From NCBI GenBank assembly GCA_963676435.2, contig CAXXOZ010000007.1:1-64000 (forward strand): DNA of 64,000 nt. The letters run 5' to 3'. Source of the DNA: CAXXOZ01 sp963676435. GTDB taxonomy: Bacteria > Bacillota > Clostridia > Lachnospirales > Lachnospiraceae. Shown here in pieces: positions 34,771 through 44,097 of this stretch; the first letter of the stretch is position 1; every line of letters starts with the position of its first letter. Below the pieces are notes generated by a model, which was given only the letters and a program-made list of their open reading frames with translations, made no database searches and had not been told where the DNA came from. The translations under genes and the position numbers were made by a program.

Positions 34771-37341
34771 ATGAATATAAATAAATTTACACAAAAGTCA
34801 ATTGAAGCAATAAACAATTGCGAAAAGCTTGTTTATGATAATGGTAATCAGGAAATTTCACAGGAACATTTTCTTTATAGCCTGTTAGTTCAGGATGAAG
34901 GATTAATAAAAAGCTTAGTCTCAAAAATGGGAATCCAACCTGAATTATTAATAAACAGAGTTGAAGAATTGATATCAAAGAAGCCAAAAGTACAAGGTGG
35001 TAAACCATATATCAGCAATGATTTAAATAGTGTTTTAATAAGCGGAGAAGATGAAGCGAAAAAAATGGGCGACGATTATGTATCAGTTGAACATTTATTT
35101 TTAGCGTTACTTAAAAATCTTAATAAGGACTTAAAAGTGGTTTTTAAAGAAATGGGAATAGACAGGGATGGATTTTTGCAGGCCCTACAGACAGTAAGAG
35201 GTAATCAGAGAGTTACCACTGATAATCCTGAAGCTACATATGATACACTTGGAAAATATGGAAGTGATTTGGTTGCTTTAGCAAGAGAGCAAAAGCTTGA
35301 TCCTGTAATAGGAAGAGATGATGAAATAAGAAATGTTATCAGAATCTTATCAAGAAAAACAAAAAATAATCCAGTACTAATCGGAGAGCCTGGAGTTGGT
35401 AAAACTGCAGTAGCTGAAGGACTTGCTCAGAGAATTGTAAAAGGAGACGTACCTGAAGGGCTAAAAGATAAAACAGTATTTTCCCTTGATATGGGTGCTT
35501 TAGTAGCTGGCGCAAAATACAGAGGAGAGTTTGAAGAAAGATTAAAAGCGGTATTAGAAGATGTTAAAAATAGTGAAGGACAAATAATTTTGTTCATTGA
35601 TGAATTACATACCATTGTTGGAGCTGGAAAAACTGATGGTGCTATGGATGCTGGAAATATGCTTAAACCAATGCTTGCTAGAGGTGAACTACACTGTATA
35701 GGAGCGACAACTTTGGATGAATATAGAAAATATATTGAGAAGGATCCAGCACTTGAAAGAAGATTCCAACCAGTTATGGTTGATGAACCTACAGTAGAAG
35801 ATACAATTTCTATATTAAGAGGAATAAAAGAAAGATATGAAGTTTATCATGGAGTAAAAATAACTGATTCAGCCCTTGTAACGGCAGCAGTTTTGTCAAA
35901 CAGATATATTACAGATAGATTTTTACCAGATAAGGCAATAGATCTGGTAGATGAAGCCTGTGCTTTAATAAAAACAGAACTAGACTCAATGCCTACAGAA
36001 CTGGATGAATTAAGAAGAAGGGTGATGCAGCTTGAGGTTGAAGAGGCGGCTCTAAAAAAAGAAAAAGACAAACTAAGTAATGATCGTTTAACAAACTTAA
36101 GAAAAGAGTTAGCAGAGATAAAAGACGAATACAATGTAAAAAAAATAACTTGGGAAAACGAAAAAAAATCAGTTGAAAATTTAAGCAAGTTAAGAGAACA
36201 GATAGAAGAACTTAACAAGCAAATCGAGGTTGCTGAAAGAAATTACGAGTTGGAAAAGGTTGCAGAAATGAAATACGGAAAACTACCAGACCTACAAAAG
36301 CAACTTGATGCAGAGGAAGAACTTGTGAAAAATCAGGACTTTTCATTAGTGCGAGAAAGTGTTACAGACGATGAGATAGCAAGAATAATATCCAGATGGA
36401 CAGGAATACCTGTAGCTAAGCTTACTGAAGGCGAAAGAAATAAAGTTTTAAATATGGATAAAATACTACATCAAAGGGTAGTTGGACAGGATGAAGCTGT
36501 TACAATGGTTTCAGAAGCAATACTTAGATCAAAAGCAGGTATAAAGGACCCAAATAAACCTATAGGAACATTTATGTTTTTAGGACCAACAGGTGTAGGT
36601 AAAACAGAGTTAGCAAAAGCTTTGGCTGAAACACTTTTTGATGACGAATCAAATATCGTTAGAATAGATATGAGTGAATACATGGAAAAACATTCGGTTT
36701 CCAGGCTTATAGGAGCTCCTCCAGGATATGTTGGATATGATGAAGGAGGACAGCTAACCGAAGCTGTTAGAAGAAAACATTATTCAGTAGTACTGTTTGA
36801 TGAAATTGAAAAAGCCCACCCTGATGTATTTAATGTATTATTGCAAGTTTTAGATGATGGAAGAATTACAGATTCTCAAGGTAGAGTAGTAGATTTTAAA
36901 AATACGATAATAATAATGACATCAAATATAGGATCTTCATATCTTTTAGAGGGTACTGATGAAAAAGCACAAAACTTGGTTATGGGAGACTTAAGGGCTC
37001 ACTTTAGGCCAGAATTTTTAAATAGAATTGATGAAATTATTATGTTTAAACCTCTTACAAAAGAAAATATTAGTGAAATAATCAATCTTTTACTTGAAGA
37101 ATTGAATATCCGTTTAAAAGATAAAGAATTATCACTTCGTTTAACAGATAATGCTAAAGAGTATGTTGCGGATAATAGTTATGATCCGATTTATGGTGCA
37201 AGACCTTTAAAAAGATTTTTGCAAAAAAAGGTTGATACACTTGTTGCAAAGAAAATCTTAGAAGGAAATATTAATGCAGGAGATACAATAGTAATTGATG
37301 TTAATAGAGATACGGGCAACTTGGAATCTTTTATAGAATAG
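34771..37341 (+). CDS. clpB: ATP-dependent chaperone ClpB
   Basis: Hexameric disaggregase that works with DnaK to rescue aggregated proteins. About 856 aa: Clp N domain (1-145), AAA+ 1 with GEPGVGKT, FIDELHTIVGAGK, the coiled-coil middle domain (about 405-525, rich in K/E with LRRRVMQLEVEEAALKKEKDKL), and AAA+ 2 with GPTGVGKTE and LFDEIEKAHPD. No P-element for ClpP binding expected or seen. Start at 34771 gives the normal N-terminus MNINKFTQKSIEAINN. Confidence 0.97.
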   Translation: MNINKFTQKSIEAINNCEKLVYDNGNQEISQEHFLYSLLVQDEGLIKSLVSKMGIQPELLINRVEELISKKPKVQGGKPYISNDLNSVLISGEDEAKKMGDDYVSVEHLFLALLKNLNKDLKVVFKEMGIDRDGFLQALQTVRGNQRVTTDNPEATYDTLGKYGSDLVALAREQKLDPVIGRDDEIRNVIRILSRKTKNNPVLIGEPGVGKTAVAEGLAQRIVKGDVPEGLKDKTVFSLDMGALVAGAKYRGEFEERLKAVLEDVKNSEGQIILFIDELHTIVGAGKTDGAMDAGNMLKPMLARGELHCIGATTLDEYRKYIEKDPALERRFQPVMVDEPTVEDTISILRGIKERYEVYHGVKITDSALVTAAVLSNRYITDRFLPDKAIDLVDEACALIKTELDSMPTELDELRRRVMQLEVEEAALKKEKDKLSNDRLTNLRKELAEIKDEYNVKKITWENEKKSVENLSKLREQIEELNKQIEVAERNYELEKVAEMKYGKLPDLQKQLDAEEELVKNQDFSLVRESVTDDEIARIISRWTGIPVAKLTEGERNKVLNMDKILHQRVVGQDEAVTMVSEAILRSKAGIKDPNKPIGTFMFLGPTGVGKTELAKALAETLFDDESNIVRIDMSEYMEKHSVSRLIGAPPGYVGYDEGGQLTEAVRRKHYSVVLFDEIEKAHPDVFNVLLQVLDDGRITDSQGRVVDFKNTIIIMTSNIGSSYLLEGTDEKAQNLVMGDLRAHFRPEFLNRIDEIIMFKPLTKENISEIINLLLEELNIRLKDKELSLRLTDNAKEYVADNSYDPIYGARPLKRFLQKKVDTLVAKKILEGNINAGDTIVIDVNRDTGNLESFIE

Positions 37342-37345
37342 TATG

Positions 37346-37380
37346 AGAGGCATTACTGGTAGAACAGTAATGCCTCTTTA
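37346..37380 (+). terminator. Bidirectional terminator between clpB and ABC operon
   Basis: 13-bp perfect stem AGAGGCATTACTG (37346-37358) / CAGTAATGCCTCT (37365-37377), T-rich flank on the + side. Confidence 0.85.
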
Positions 37381-37388
37381 TATTGAAC

Positions 37389-38555
37389 CTATGCTTCTTT
37401 TCTGTTATTTGCTTTTGCAATGGCAATCGAAATTGCAAATAGTGCTAATGTGTAAACTGCTACAATTCCTATATAACTAAAAATCTTTAATAAGACTTCA
37501 TTTGTAATAGCAGTTTGAGAGATTGTTTCATTTACCAGTACGAACCAGTATGTAGGTAAAAATCTTGAAACCTTTAAAAGCCCATCCCCCAAAAGAAACT
37601 GGGGTACTAATCCACCGCTCATAAATGCTAAACCAAGAGATAGAATATTTGAAAGGGCTATACTTGCTTCTTTTGGCAAAGTGAACTGAGAAATTAGGAA
37701 GGATATACTTGTGGCACACAATGCAAACACATATGCATTTATCCAAAATAGTATTATGCTTAAATTTATGATAAAACTTCCATTAATTATGAAACCTATA
37801 ATAATTAAAATTGTTGTGGCAATCAATGCAAATATAATGTTTCCAAGAAAAAGCTGTAGTTGCATGGATTTTAAACTAATTGGAGAAGAAATATTTCTTC
37901 TTTTCATATCTAGATTTTGATATGAACTCATAATAATACATATTATGGATGTGAAAACAGCTAAAAGTATATATACAAAAAAGTTGTGATATGTTGTCAT
38001 AAATGAATAAGTACCTGTTTCTTCCATGTCAGTACTTAAGCTTACATTAATGTCGGTTAATAGGCTATTATTTACAAGCTCAAGAATTTTTGTAGTATCA
38101 TATTCAGGATACAAACTAAAAAATGTTCTGGCAGTGGAAAGGTAATTATTTATTATTATATTTCCAAAATCTGCATAGTTTGAGTCAGGAAAGGTCATTT
38201 CTTCTATTGAAACATCATCACCTTTAATAAAAGCATCTGTAAAACCTTCAGGAATAATAATTACATGTGTAATCTCATGGAAAAATAGAGAATCTTTTAA
38301 ATCATCAATATTATTTTCCATTTCAACAAAAGTGTATCTTTCGTCTAAATATTCAAATAATCCCTGAACAAGTTCGGTATCTTTGTCATTGTTTATAAAA
38401 GTAAAATACAAATCTACATCTTCAAAGTTTTTTTCTGTATCACCTTTTCTTGCAAGCCCAAAAAAGATTATCATTAGTATAAATATTACAAGGTAAATCA
38501 TCAAACTTAATTTATGGCTTTTTAAAATTTTGAAATAATTTTTAAATACTTGCAT
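37389..38555 (-). CDS. ABC-2 type transporter permease (second permease)
   Basis: 388 aa. N-terminal membrane helix (about 18-35), an extracellular segment of about 150 residues, then five to six helices, the usual ABC-2 membrane plan. MSGGLVPQFLL and LPTYWFVLVNE near the end are typical. It overlaps the preceding permease gene by 14 bases. Together with the other permease and the ATPase it should form an exporter; the paired permeases and the divergent NarL-type two-component system resemble the LnrLMN lipid-antibiotic exporter of Bacillus. Confidence 0.85.
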   Translation of the reverse strand: MQVFKNYFKILKSHKLSLMIYLVIFILMIIFFGLARKGDTEKNFEDVDLYFTFINNDKDTELVQGLFEYLDERYTFVEMENNIDDLKDSLFFHEITHVIIIPEGFTDAFIKGDDVSIEEMTFPDSNYADFGNIIINNYLSTARTFFSLYPEYDTTKILELVNNSLLTDINVSLSTDMEETGTYSFMTTYHNFFVYILLAVFTSIICIIMSSYQNLDMKRRNISSPISLKSMQLQLFLGNIIFALIATTILIIIGFIINGSFIINLSIILFWINAYVFALCATSISFLISQFTLPKEASIALSNILSLGLAFMSGGLVPQFLLGDGLLKVSRFLPTYWFVLVNETISQTAITNEVLLKIFSYIGIVAVYTLALFAISIAIAKANNRKEA

Positions 38556-39684
38556 ATTTTGACCTCCTTGTAAGCAGTATAGTTATAATACCTAAAATAA
38601 AGCTAAATAAACTAAGAATAGTGATATTTAAAATATATCTATTTAAATCTTCGTAATAGTATAAACTATATAAGGCGTCCACAATTAAATTTGCAGGGTT
38701 AATATATTTTAAAACAGGTACTGTATTAGCAACAATTATTTTCATATTTGGAACCATTAAACCAGCAAGAAAGCATCCTGATAAAGAAACAGCTGTAACT
38801 ATTGAAGATTTTACATCCAGATCTTTTTTTGAAACAGCACCGATAAACCCTCCTAAAAAAAGACCAAAAAGACAACTTAATAAACATGTTACAATAACCA
38901 GTAACATTCTATCTCCAAAGTTTACCCCAAGTATAAATTTTAAAAATGCTAGGAATATAAAACAAATTATAACCTGCATTACATATGCAGCACTTAATGA
39001 AGCGATTACAAATTTATATTTAGGTACAGGTGAAAGATTTACTCTGGCAGCAGTAAATGAGAGATTCGCCTGTATAGAGGTTATTTCCTTTAAACCATAA
39101 CTTGCAGCAAATAGGCAGGCCATAGCAATCAAAGAATAGTAATAATTTAAAATCATATCAGGAGGGTTAGAAACTTGATCGCTATAAGTTACAAAACTAC
39201 CATTTGAATCAATAATATCAAAATCTATAGAGGTAATATCGTTACCACTTTCACTTATAATATTTGTAATAATATTTGATATTCTAGAGTAGGATTCAAG
39301 TACGGATTTTATTACAGATTGGTTAATGCCTGATTCCCTTACAATAAGGTCTAAAGACTCACCAAAAACTATATAACCTGATATTTCTCCTTGTTTCAGC
39401 ATATCTTCGGAAGAATCCACATCACTAATGTTAACTTTAAACATTTTTTTTCCTTCAGAAATTTCTATTTCTTCTAGCGTTTGTGTGAAAGTTTCAAATT
39501 CTTCTATAGCTTGACCTTCATTTACTACAGATATTGAAATAGTTTCTAAGGGATCTGCCGAATAGGCATCAGTCAATGCTAAACCAAAAAACAGAGAAAG
39601 AAGAATAGGGAACAATAAGGCCCAAAAAATCATTATCTTTTGATTTAGAAGTATTTTAATTCTTGTAAAAAAAATATTTAACAT
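38542..39684 (-). CDS. ABC-2 type transporter permease (first permease)
   Basis: 380 aa, same plan as its neighbour: helix 1 (ILLNQKIMIFWALLFPILLSLFFGLAL), large external loop, then about five helices including MACLFAASYGLKEITSIQANLSF and SGCFLAGLMVPNMK. Follows the ATPase gene by 13 bases with a GGAGG site. Confidence 0.87.
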   Translation of the reverse strand: MLNIFFTRIKILLNQKIMIFWALLFPILLSLFFGLALTDAYSADPLETISISVVNEGQAIEEFETFTQTLEEIEISEGKKMFKVNISDVDSSEDMLKQGEISGYIVFGESLDLIVRESGINQSVIKSVLESYSRISNIITNIISESGNDITSIDFDIIDSNGSFVTYSDQVSNPPDMILNYYYSLIAMACLFAASYGLKEITSIQANLSFTAARVNLSPVPKYKFVIASLSAAYVMQVIICFIFLAFLKFILGVNFGDRMLLVIVTCLLSCLFGLFLGGFIGAVSKKDLDVKSSIVTAVSLSGCFLAGLMVPNMKIIVANTVPVLKYINPANLIVDALYSLYYYEDLNRYILNITILSLFSFILGIITILLTRRSKYASI

Positions 39685-39697
39685 TTTATAAATCCTC

Positions 39698-40630
39698 CTA
39701 ATCCCTTAATTCTTTTCCTGTAATTTCTAAAAATACATCATTTAGTGTAGGTGGTTCTGCGATAATTTCCCCAAAGGGGATATCATTTTTATTTAAGTAC
39801 TCAAGAATGTTTACAACGGTTTTTTTGCCTTTTGTTGACTTTATTGTCAAAACATCATTGATATGTTTTACAGAGTAAATATTAGATAATTCTTTTAATT
39901 CTTCAATTTGTTCCTGGCTAATATTTAAAACTTCTATTCTAATCTTTTCGCCCATTGAAATAAGATTTTTAAGTTCATCCTTGGTGCCCTCAGCTATTAT
40001 TTTTCCTTTGTCCATTATTCCAATCATTGAACATATCTGTTCAACTTCTTCCATATAATGACTTGTGTAAATGACAGTGGCTCCAGCTTTATTCAAATCT
40101 TTTATTCCCTGAAGAATTTTATTTCTACTTTGCGGATCTACAGCAACTGTAGGTTCATCAAGAATAACAAGCTTTGGCTTGTGAGCTATTCCGCAGGCAA
40201 TATTAAGTCTTCTAAGCAATCCGCCACTAAGTTTTTTTGGTTTGAAATTTTTATAGTCTTCTAATGAAACAAAGCTTATGGCCTCTTCAGTAAGGGCTTT
40301 AATTTCTTTTTTGTCTTTTTTATACAGACTACAGAAATAATATATATTTTCATAAACTGATAGTTCATCAAAAACAGCAATATTTTGAAAAATTACACCG
40401 ATATCCTTTTTTATTTCATATGATGTTGGAGTCATTTCTTTTCCAAAAACAGTAACTTCTCCTTTGTCATATTTAAGCAATGATAAAATACAATTTATTG
40501 TGGTTGTTTTGCCAGATCCATTTGGTCCTAAAAGACCATAAATTTCCCCTTCTTCTATTTGGAGATCCAAATGATCAACGGCCACCAAAGATCCATATCT
40601 CTTAACAAGATTTTTAATATTTACTACCAT
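39698..40630 (-). CDS. ABC transporter ATP-binding protein
   Basis: 310 aa. Walker A GPNGSGKTT, Q-loop VIFQNIAV, signature LSGGLLRRL, Walker B LVILDEPTVAVD and switch His in YTSHYME are all intact, followed by a C-terminal extension typical of drug/lipid-antibiotic exporter ATPases (CcmA-like). First gene of the three-gene exporter operon, divergent from the two-component system. Confidence 0.93.
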   Translation of the reverse strand: MVVNIKNLVKRYGSLVAVDHLDLQIEEGEIYGLLGPNGSGKTTTINCILSLLKYDKGEVTVFGKEMTPTSYEIKKDIGVIFQNIAVFDELSVYENIYYFCSLYKKDKKEIKALTEEAISFVSLEDYKNFKPKKLSGGLLRRLNIACGIAHKPKLVILDEPTVAVDPQSRNKILQGIKDLNKAGATVIYTSHYMEEVEQICSMIGIMDKGKIIAEGTKDELKNLISMGEKIRIEVLNISQEQIEELKELSNIYSVKHINDVLTIKSTKGKKTVVNILEYLNKNDIPFGEIIAEPPTLNDVFLEITGKELRD

Positions 40631-40711
40631 ATCTTCACACCTTTCTATTAATTATATTATTATTATATACTTATCAAATAAAATTAATAGTGATACAAAG
40701 CATAATCACAC

Positions 40712-40740
40712 ATGACAAATGTCACTTGTTTTAGTATAAT
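40712..40740 (+). promoter_or_regulatory. Promoter with overlapping palindromic operator for the two-component genes
   Basis: -35 ATGACA (40712-40717), 17-base spacer, -10 TATAAT (40735-40740). A perfect palindrome TGACA-AA-TGTCA (40713-40724) overlaps the -35. It lies in the 133-base spacer shared with the exporter operon and is a good candidate binding site for the NarL-type regulator encoded downstream. Confidence 0.65.
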
Positions 40741-40763
40741 GATTCTTGTGAAGGAGATAAAAA

Positions 40764-41849
40764 ATGAGGTGGAGTGATAAAACAGTTATATTTTTAATTT
40801 GTTCAGGATTATTAATAATTTTTAACTTTTTTGATTATGCTCCAGTAATTTTATGTACAGCTATAATCCTCACTTGTGCACACTATATTTTTAAAAATAT
40901 TGTAATTCATATTGTTTTAGTTTATTTATTTGCTGTTTTATGTTTTTTTATTCCGGAATTTATTTTCTTTTTACCACTTATAGTGTATGATAATTTCTTA
41001 AAGCCCTTAAAATATACCAATCTTGTTTTAATCCTACCGATGATATACCATTTTAGCTTAACTAAAGAATACTTACTTATAGTATTATTAATTATGGTGA
41101 CTATGATACTAAAGTATAAGACTGAAAACCTTATTAGGACAAAAGAAAAACTTATTAGGACTATGGATGATTCAATCGAATATGGAAATTTATTAAAAGA
41201 AAAGAATGAAAGTCTAACAAAGAATCAGGACTATGAAATAAAAGTTGCTACATTGAATGAAAGATCAAGGATTTCTAAAGAACTACATGATTCAATAGGT
41301 CATATGCTATCAAGGTCATTGATACATGTGGGGGCGATTTCTACAATAAGTAGCGAAAATAATGTCAAACAAGAACTGGAAAATTTAAAAGAATATTTAT
41401 CTGAAGGAATGGATACAGTAAGGGAAACCATTCATAACATGAGAGACGAGTCATTTGATTTATATTCAAAATTAAAAGAAATAATCGATGATTTCAAATT
41501 TTCTAAAATTGACTTTGAGTACGAAGTTAAAACTCAGCCGCCTATTGAAGTGAAGTACTTTATGCTTTCAACATTAAAAGAGACTTTGGCAAATATAATA
41601 AGGCATTCTGAAGCCAAAAATGTATATGTTACAGTTATAGAGCATCCAAGTTTATATCAATTCGTTGTTTTTGATAATGGAAAAGTTCCCTTCGAAACTA
41701 GGAAAAAAATAGAGAATTTTATGTTAAGGAATGAAGAGTTAGATGGCATGGGGCTTAGTGGAATAGTTGAGAGAGTAAATAAATTGAACGGGATAATAAA
41801 TATTTCTGGTGATAATGGCTTTAAAATATTTGTATCTATAAAAAAGTAA
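40764..41849 (+). CDS. Sensor histidine kinase, NarL/DesK type (HisKA_3)
   Basis: 361 aa. About five membrane helices in residues 8-117 with hardly any external domain, so it probably senses a signal within the membrane. The H-box ERSRISKELHDSIGH places the phospho-His at 175; the ATPase domain has the N-box ETLANIIRHSEA and G-box DGMGLSGI. Pairs with the regulator 15 bases downstream. Small-sensor kinases of this type commonly watch lipid or cell-envelope stress. Confidence 0.92.
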   Translation: MRWSDKTVIFLICSGLLIIFNFFDYAPVILCTAIILTCAHYIFKNIVIHIVLVYLFAVLCFFIPEFIFFLPLIVYDNFLKPLKYTNLVLILPMIYHFSLTKEYLLIVLLIMVTMILKYKTENLIRTKEKLIRTMDDSIEYGNLLKEKNESLTKNQDYEIKVATLNERSRISKELHDSIGHMLSRSLIHVGAISTISSENNVKQELENLKEYLSEGMDTVRETIHNMRDESFDLYSKLKEIIDDFKFSKIDFEYEVKTQPPIEVKYFMLSTLKETLANIIRHSEAKNVYVTVIEHPSLYQFVVFDNGKVPFETRKKIENFMLRNEELDGMGLSGIVERVNKLNGIINISGDNGFKIFVSIKK

Positions 41850-41864
41850 AGTTGAGGAAGTTTG

Positions 41865-42488
41865 ATGAAGGTTATTGTTGTTGATGATGATAAGATTGTG
41901 AGCTCATCCCTTAAAGTGATTTTAGAAACAGATCCTGAAATTGAAGTCATAGCTTTAGGAGAAAGTGGTGAAGAGGCAGTTAAACTTTATAAGAAATTTG
42001 TTCCTGATATAATAGTTATGGATATAAGAATGGAATTACTTTCAGGACTAGAAGCAGGAGAACGGATTATTAAAGAAGCGCCTAATGCAAAAATACTTTT
42101 CCTTACTACCTTTTTGGATGATGAGTATATAATAAAAGCTCTTTCAATAGGAGCAAAGGGCTACATGCTTAAACAAAATTTTGACAGCCTTATTACAGCA
42201 ATAAAGGCAATTATTAATGGTCAGAATGTTTATGGAACTGAAATAATCACAAAACTCCCAGAACTTTTAAAAAATAATTCTTCAAAGGGTATGTTTGAAG
42301 ACAAGGGGATAAGTGAAAAGGAATATAATATAATAGAAAAAATTTCTGATGGGATGTCCAATAAGGAGATTGCCGAAGTTTTATTTTTAGGAGAAGGAAC
42401 GGTGAGAAATTATATTAGCCAGATCCTTGAAAAACTCGAACTTAGAGACAGGACCCAAATAGCAGTATATTATTATAAAAATATCTAA
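41865..42488 (+). CDS. Response regulator, NarL/LuxR type
   Basis: 207 aa. Receiver domain with VVDDDK, phospho-acceptor Asp53 in VMDIRM, T/L and K (GAKGYMLK); C-terminal LuxR helix-turn-helix (EKEYNIIEKISDGMSNKEIAEVLFLGEGTVRNYISQIL). ATG 41865 follows GAGGAAG; the TTG just before it is rejected. Likely controls the divergent exporter. Confidence 0.93.
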   Translation: MKVIVVDDDKIVSSSLKVILETDPEIEVIALGESGEEAVKLYKKFVPDIIVMDIRMELLSGLEAGERIIKEAPNAKILFLTTFLDDEYIIKALSIGAKGYMLKQNFDSLITAIKAIINGQNVYGTEIITKLPELLKNNSSKGMFEDKGISEKEYNIIEKISDGMSNKEIAEVLFLGEGTVRNYISQILEKLELRDRTQIAVYYYKNI

Positions 42489-42504
42489 TACTAGGAGAAA
42501 CCTT

Positions 42505-42903
42505 ATGAGAAAAATACTTTTTATACTTTTATTTACTTTTTTATTTTTAATGGGATGCTCAGCAAAAGATTCTGTCACAGATCAGACTACTGAGGTTGAA
42601 AAAAATTTGCAGTGGCCAGATAATGAATTTACCCAAACTGTATCGAAACCTGATTTCGGAGTTCTTAAGGGAGCGGTAGAGATTGACGAGGAGTTTTTTG
42701 TTTCAGTAACGGACTCGGATTTTGAAGATGTAAAGGATTATGTAGAGATACTTAAAAGTGAAGGATACAATATAGACCAAAAAGTTTTTGAGGAAGAAGC
42801 ATTAGGTATAGAAGTATATAATTATACTGCCTCAAATGAAAATGGATATACTGTATATATAGAGTACTCCGTGAGAGTCTGTAGTATAACAATATATAAA
42901 TAA
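42505..42903 (+). CDS. Putative lipoprotein
   Basis: 132 aa with a signal peptide and lipobox LMGC (Cys18). The mature part has about 110 residues with a two-layer alpha/beta look (FFVSVTDSDFEDVKDYVEILKSEGYNIDQKV, then GYTVYIEYSVRVCSITIYK). I do not recognise a named function. 16 bases after the response regulator gene, so it is co-transcribed and may be a sensing accessory or a target of the system. Confidence 0.75.
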   Translation: MRKILFILLFTFLFLMGCSAKDSVTDQTTEVEKNLQWPDNEFTQTVSKPDFGVLKGAVEIDEEFFVSVTDSDFEDVKDYVEILKSEGYNIDQKVFEEEALGIEVYNYTASNENGYTVYIEYSVRVCSITIYK

Positions 42904-42905
42904 CA

Positions 42906-42950
42906 AGAAGCGATAACCATAAATGGAATAATGGATATCGCTTCATTTCT
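42906..42950 (+). terminator. Terminator after two-component/lipoprotein operon
   Basis: GAAGCGATA-CCAT pairs with ATGG-TATCGCTTC (42907-42943), T-rich tail. Confidence 0.75.
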
Positions 42951-42951
42951 T

Positions 42952-44013
42952 TTATTTCTTTTTCTTTTTATCAATAATTTCTAAAGTATAATATGCACCT
43001 GCAACATAAAGTCCCATAATAGGAATATAGTCAGTAAAAATATTTAACAAGGAGTCATCAGTAGTATCTAAGGAGATTCTAATTGAACTTTCTGTAGAAT
43101 CTTCGCTATAGATTTCACTTGAAGAAATTTCTGAATCGCTGTCAGAGCTGCTATCTTCAGAGGTAGCTTCAGTAGTGGTTTCGGTAGCCGCTTGGGTTGT
43201 TTCCTCTTCAGTGTCTACTTCAGCTGTATAGCTTTCAAAATATGCTTCAGCCTGACTTGCCTGCACAACGCCTTTATTACATTGAGGTCTTAATAATGAG
43301 CAATGTCTGTGACACGCGGTACAGTATAAATTTCCTAAAAAGTCATTTAAAGTATCTCCATCTTCAATAGTTACTCCGTTATAAGAACTTTCTGAGCTGT
43401 ATGAAGTTGCAATTGTTGTGACTTCTGTTGTGGCTATATCGCTTGTAGAATATGTATCTTCAGTTACATCAGGAAGTATTGAAGTAGCTATATCTCTGTC
43501 AAAAGAAGCCTTTACGCCAAGAATAGCGAGAATTAAAGCCAAAGCTCTAAGTATAAAAGTTCTTACAGGATTTTTTCCCTTTATACCAAAAATTTTTCTA
43601 AAAACTCCAAGTATCATTTTCCAATGGAAACCAAGATGAACAGCAATCATTATGATTTCAAGGAATGCTGTTAATCTATGTATATATACCCAGCTTCCAA
43701 GTTCGATTATACCTAGGAAAATAAAGAGATGTTTTGAAATAATTAGAGAACTTATTAAAAGGAAAATACTATTTACAGTTAATAATAAATTGATTATTAC
43801 TTTAAGTACATCTTTGTAGTTTTTATTTTTACTTTTAATAATAGATACAAACCATCTAATATTTAAAAGGTTATGAATAATAATCATTAGAAGTACAGCT
43901 GTTCCTAGTACTTCGTGCCAAAATGAACCACTTACCTCATACCCCATTAAAACTATCATTATTATTGTCATTGCTAAATCAAGCAACATTTTTATTTTGA
44001 ATTTTGTAGTCAT
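42952..44013 (-). CDS. DUF4405 membrane protein with external Cys/His motif and Ser/Thr-rich region
   Basis: 353 aa. The first 165 residues hold four to five helices with histidines in membrane positions (SGSFWHEVLG, IIHNLLNIRWF, YIHRLTAF, VHLGFHW), as in DUF4405/cytochrome b-like proteins that bind haem. An extracellular stretch then carries LYCTACHRHCSLLRPQCNKG: four Cys with a CxxCH start. A 70-residue Ser/Thr/Glu-rich spacer and a final helix (YIPIMGLYVAGAYYTLEI) follow. A redox or electron-transfer role at the membrane is plausible. Starts 28 bases into a spacer after GGAG. Confidence 0.75.
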   Translation of the reverse strand: MTTKFKIKMLLDLAMTIIMIVLMGYEVSGSFWHEVLGTAVLLMIIIHNLLNIRWFVSIIKSKNKNYKDVLKVIINLLLTVNSIFLLISSLIISKHLFIFLGIIELGSWVYIHRLTAFLEIIMIAVHLGFHWKMILGVFRKIFGIKGKNPVRTFILRALALILAILGVKASFDRDIATSILPDVTEDTYSTSDIATTEVTTIATSYSSESSYNGVTIEDGDTLNDFLGNLYCTACHRHCSLLRPQCNKGVVQASQAEAYFESYTAEVDTEEETTQAATETTTEATSEDSSSDSDSEISSSEIYSEDSTESSIRISLDTTDDSLLNIFTDYIPIMGLYVAGAYYTLEIIDKKKKK

Positions 44014-44097
44014 ATAAATTTCTCTCCTTTAGTTATTAATAGGAGTTTATATGAGGAATGTGACAGTAATGTGACAATTTAATAATAATTTTGAAAA

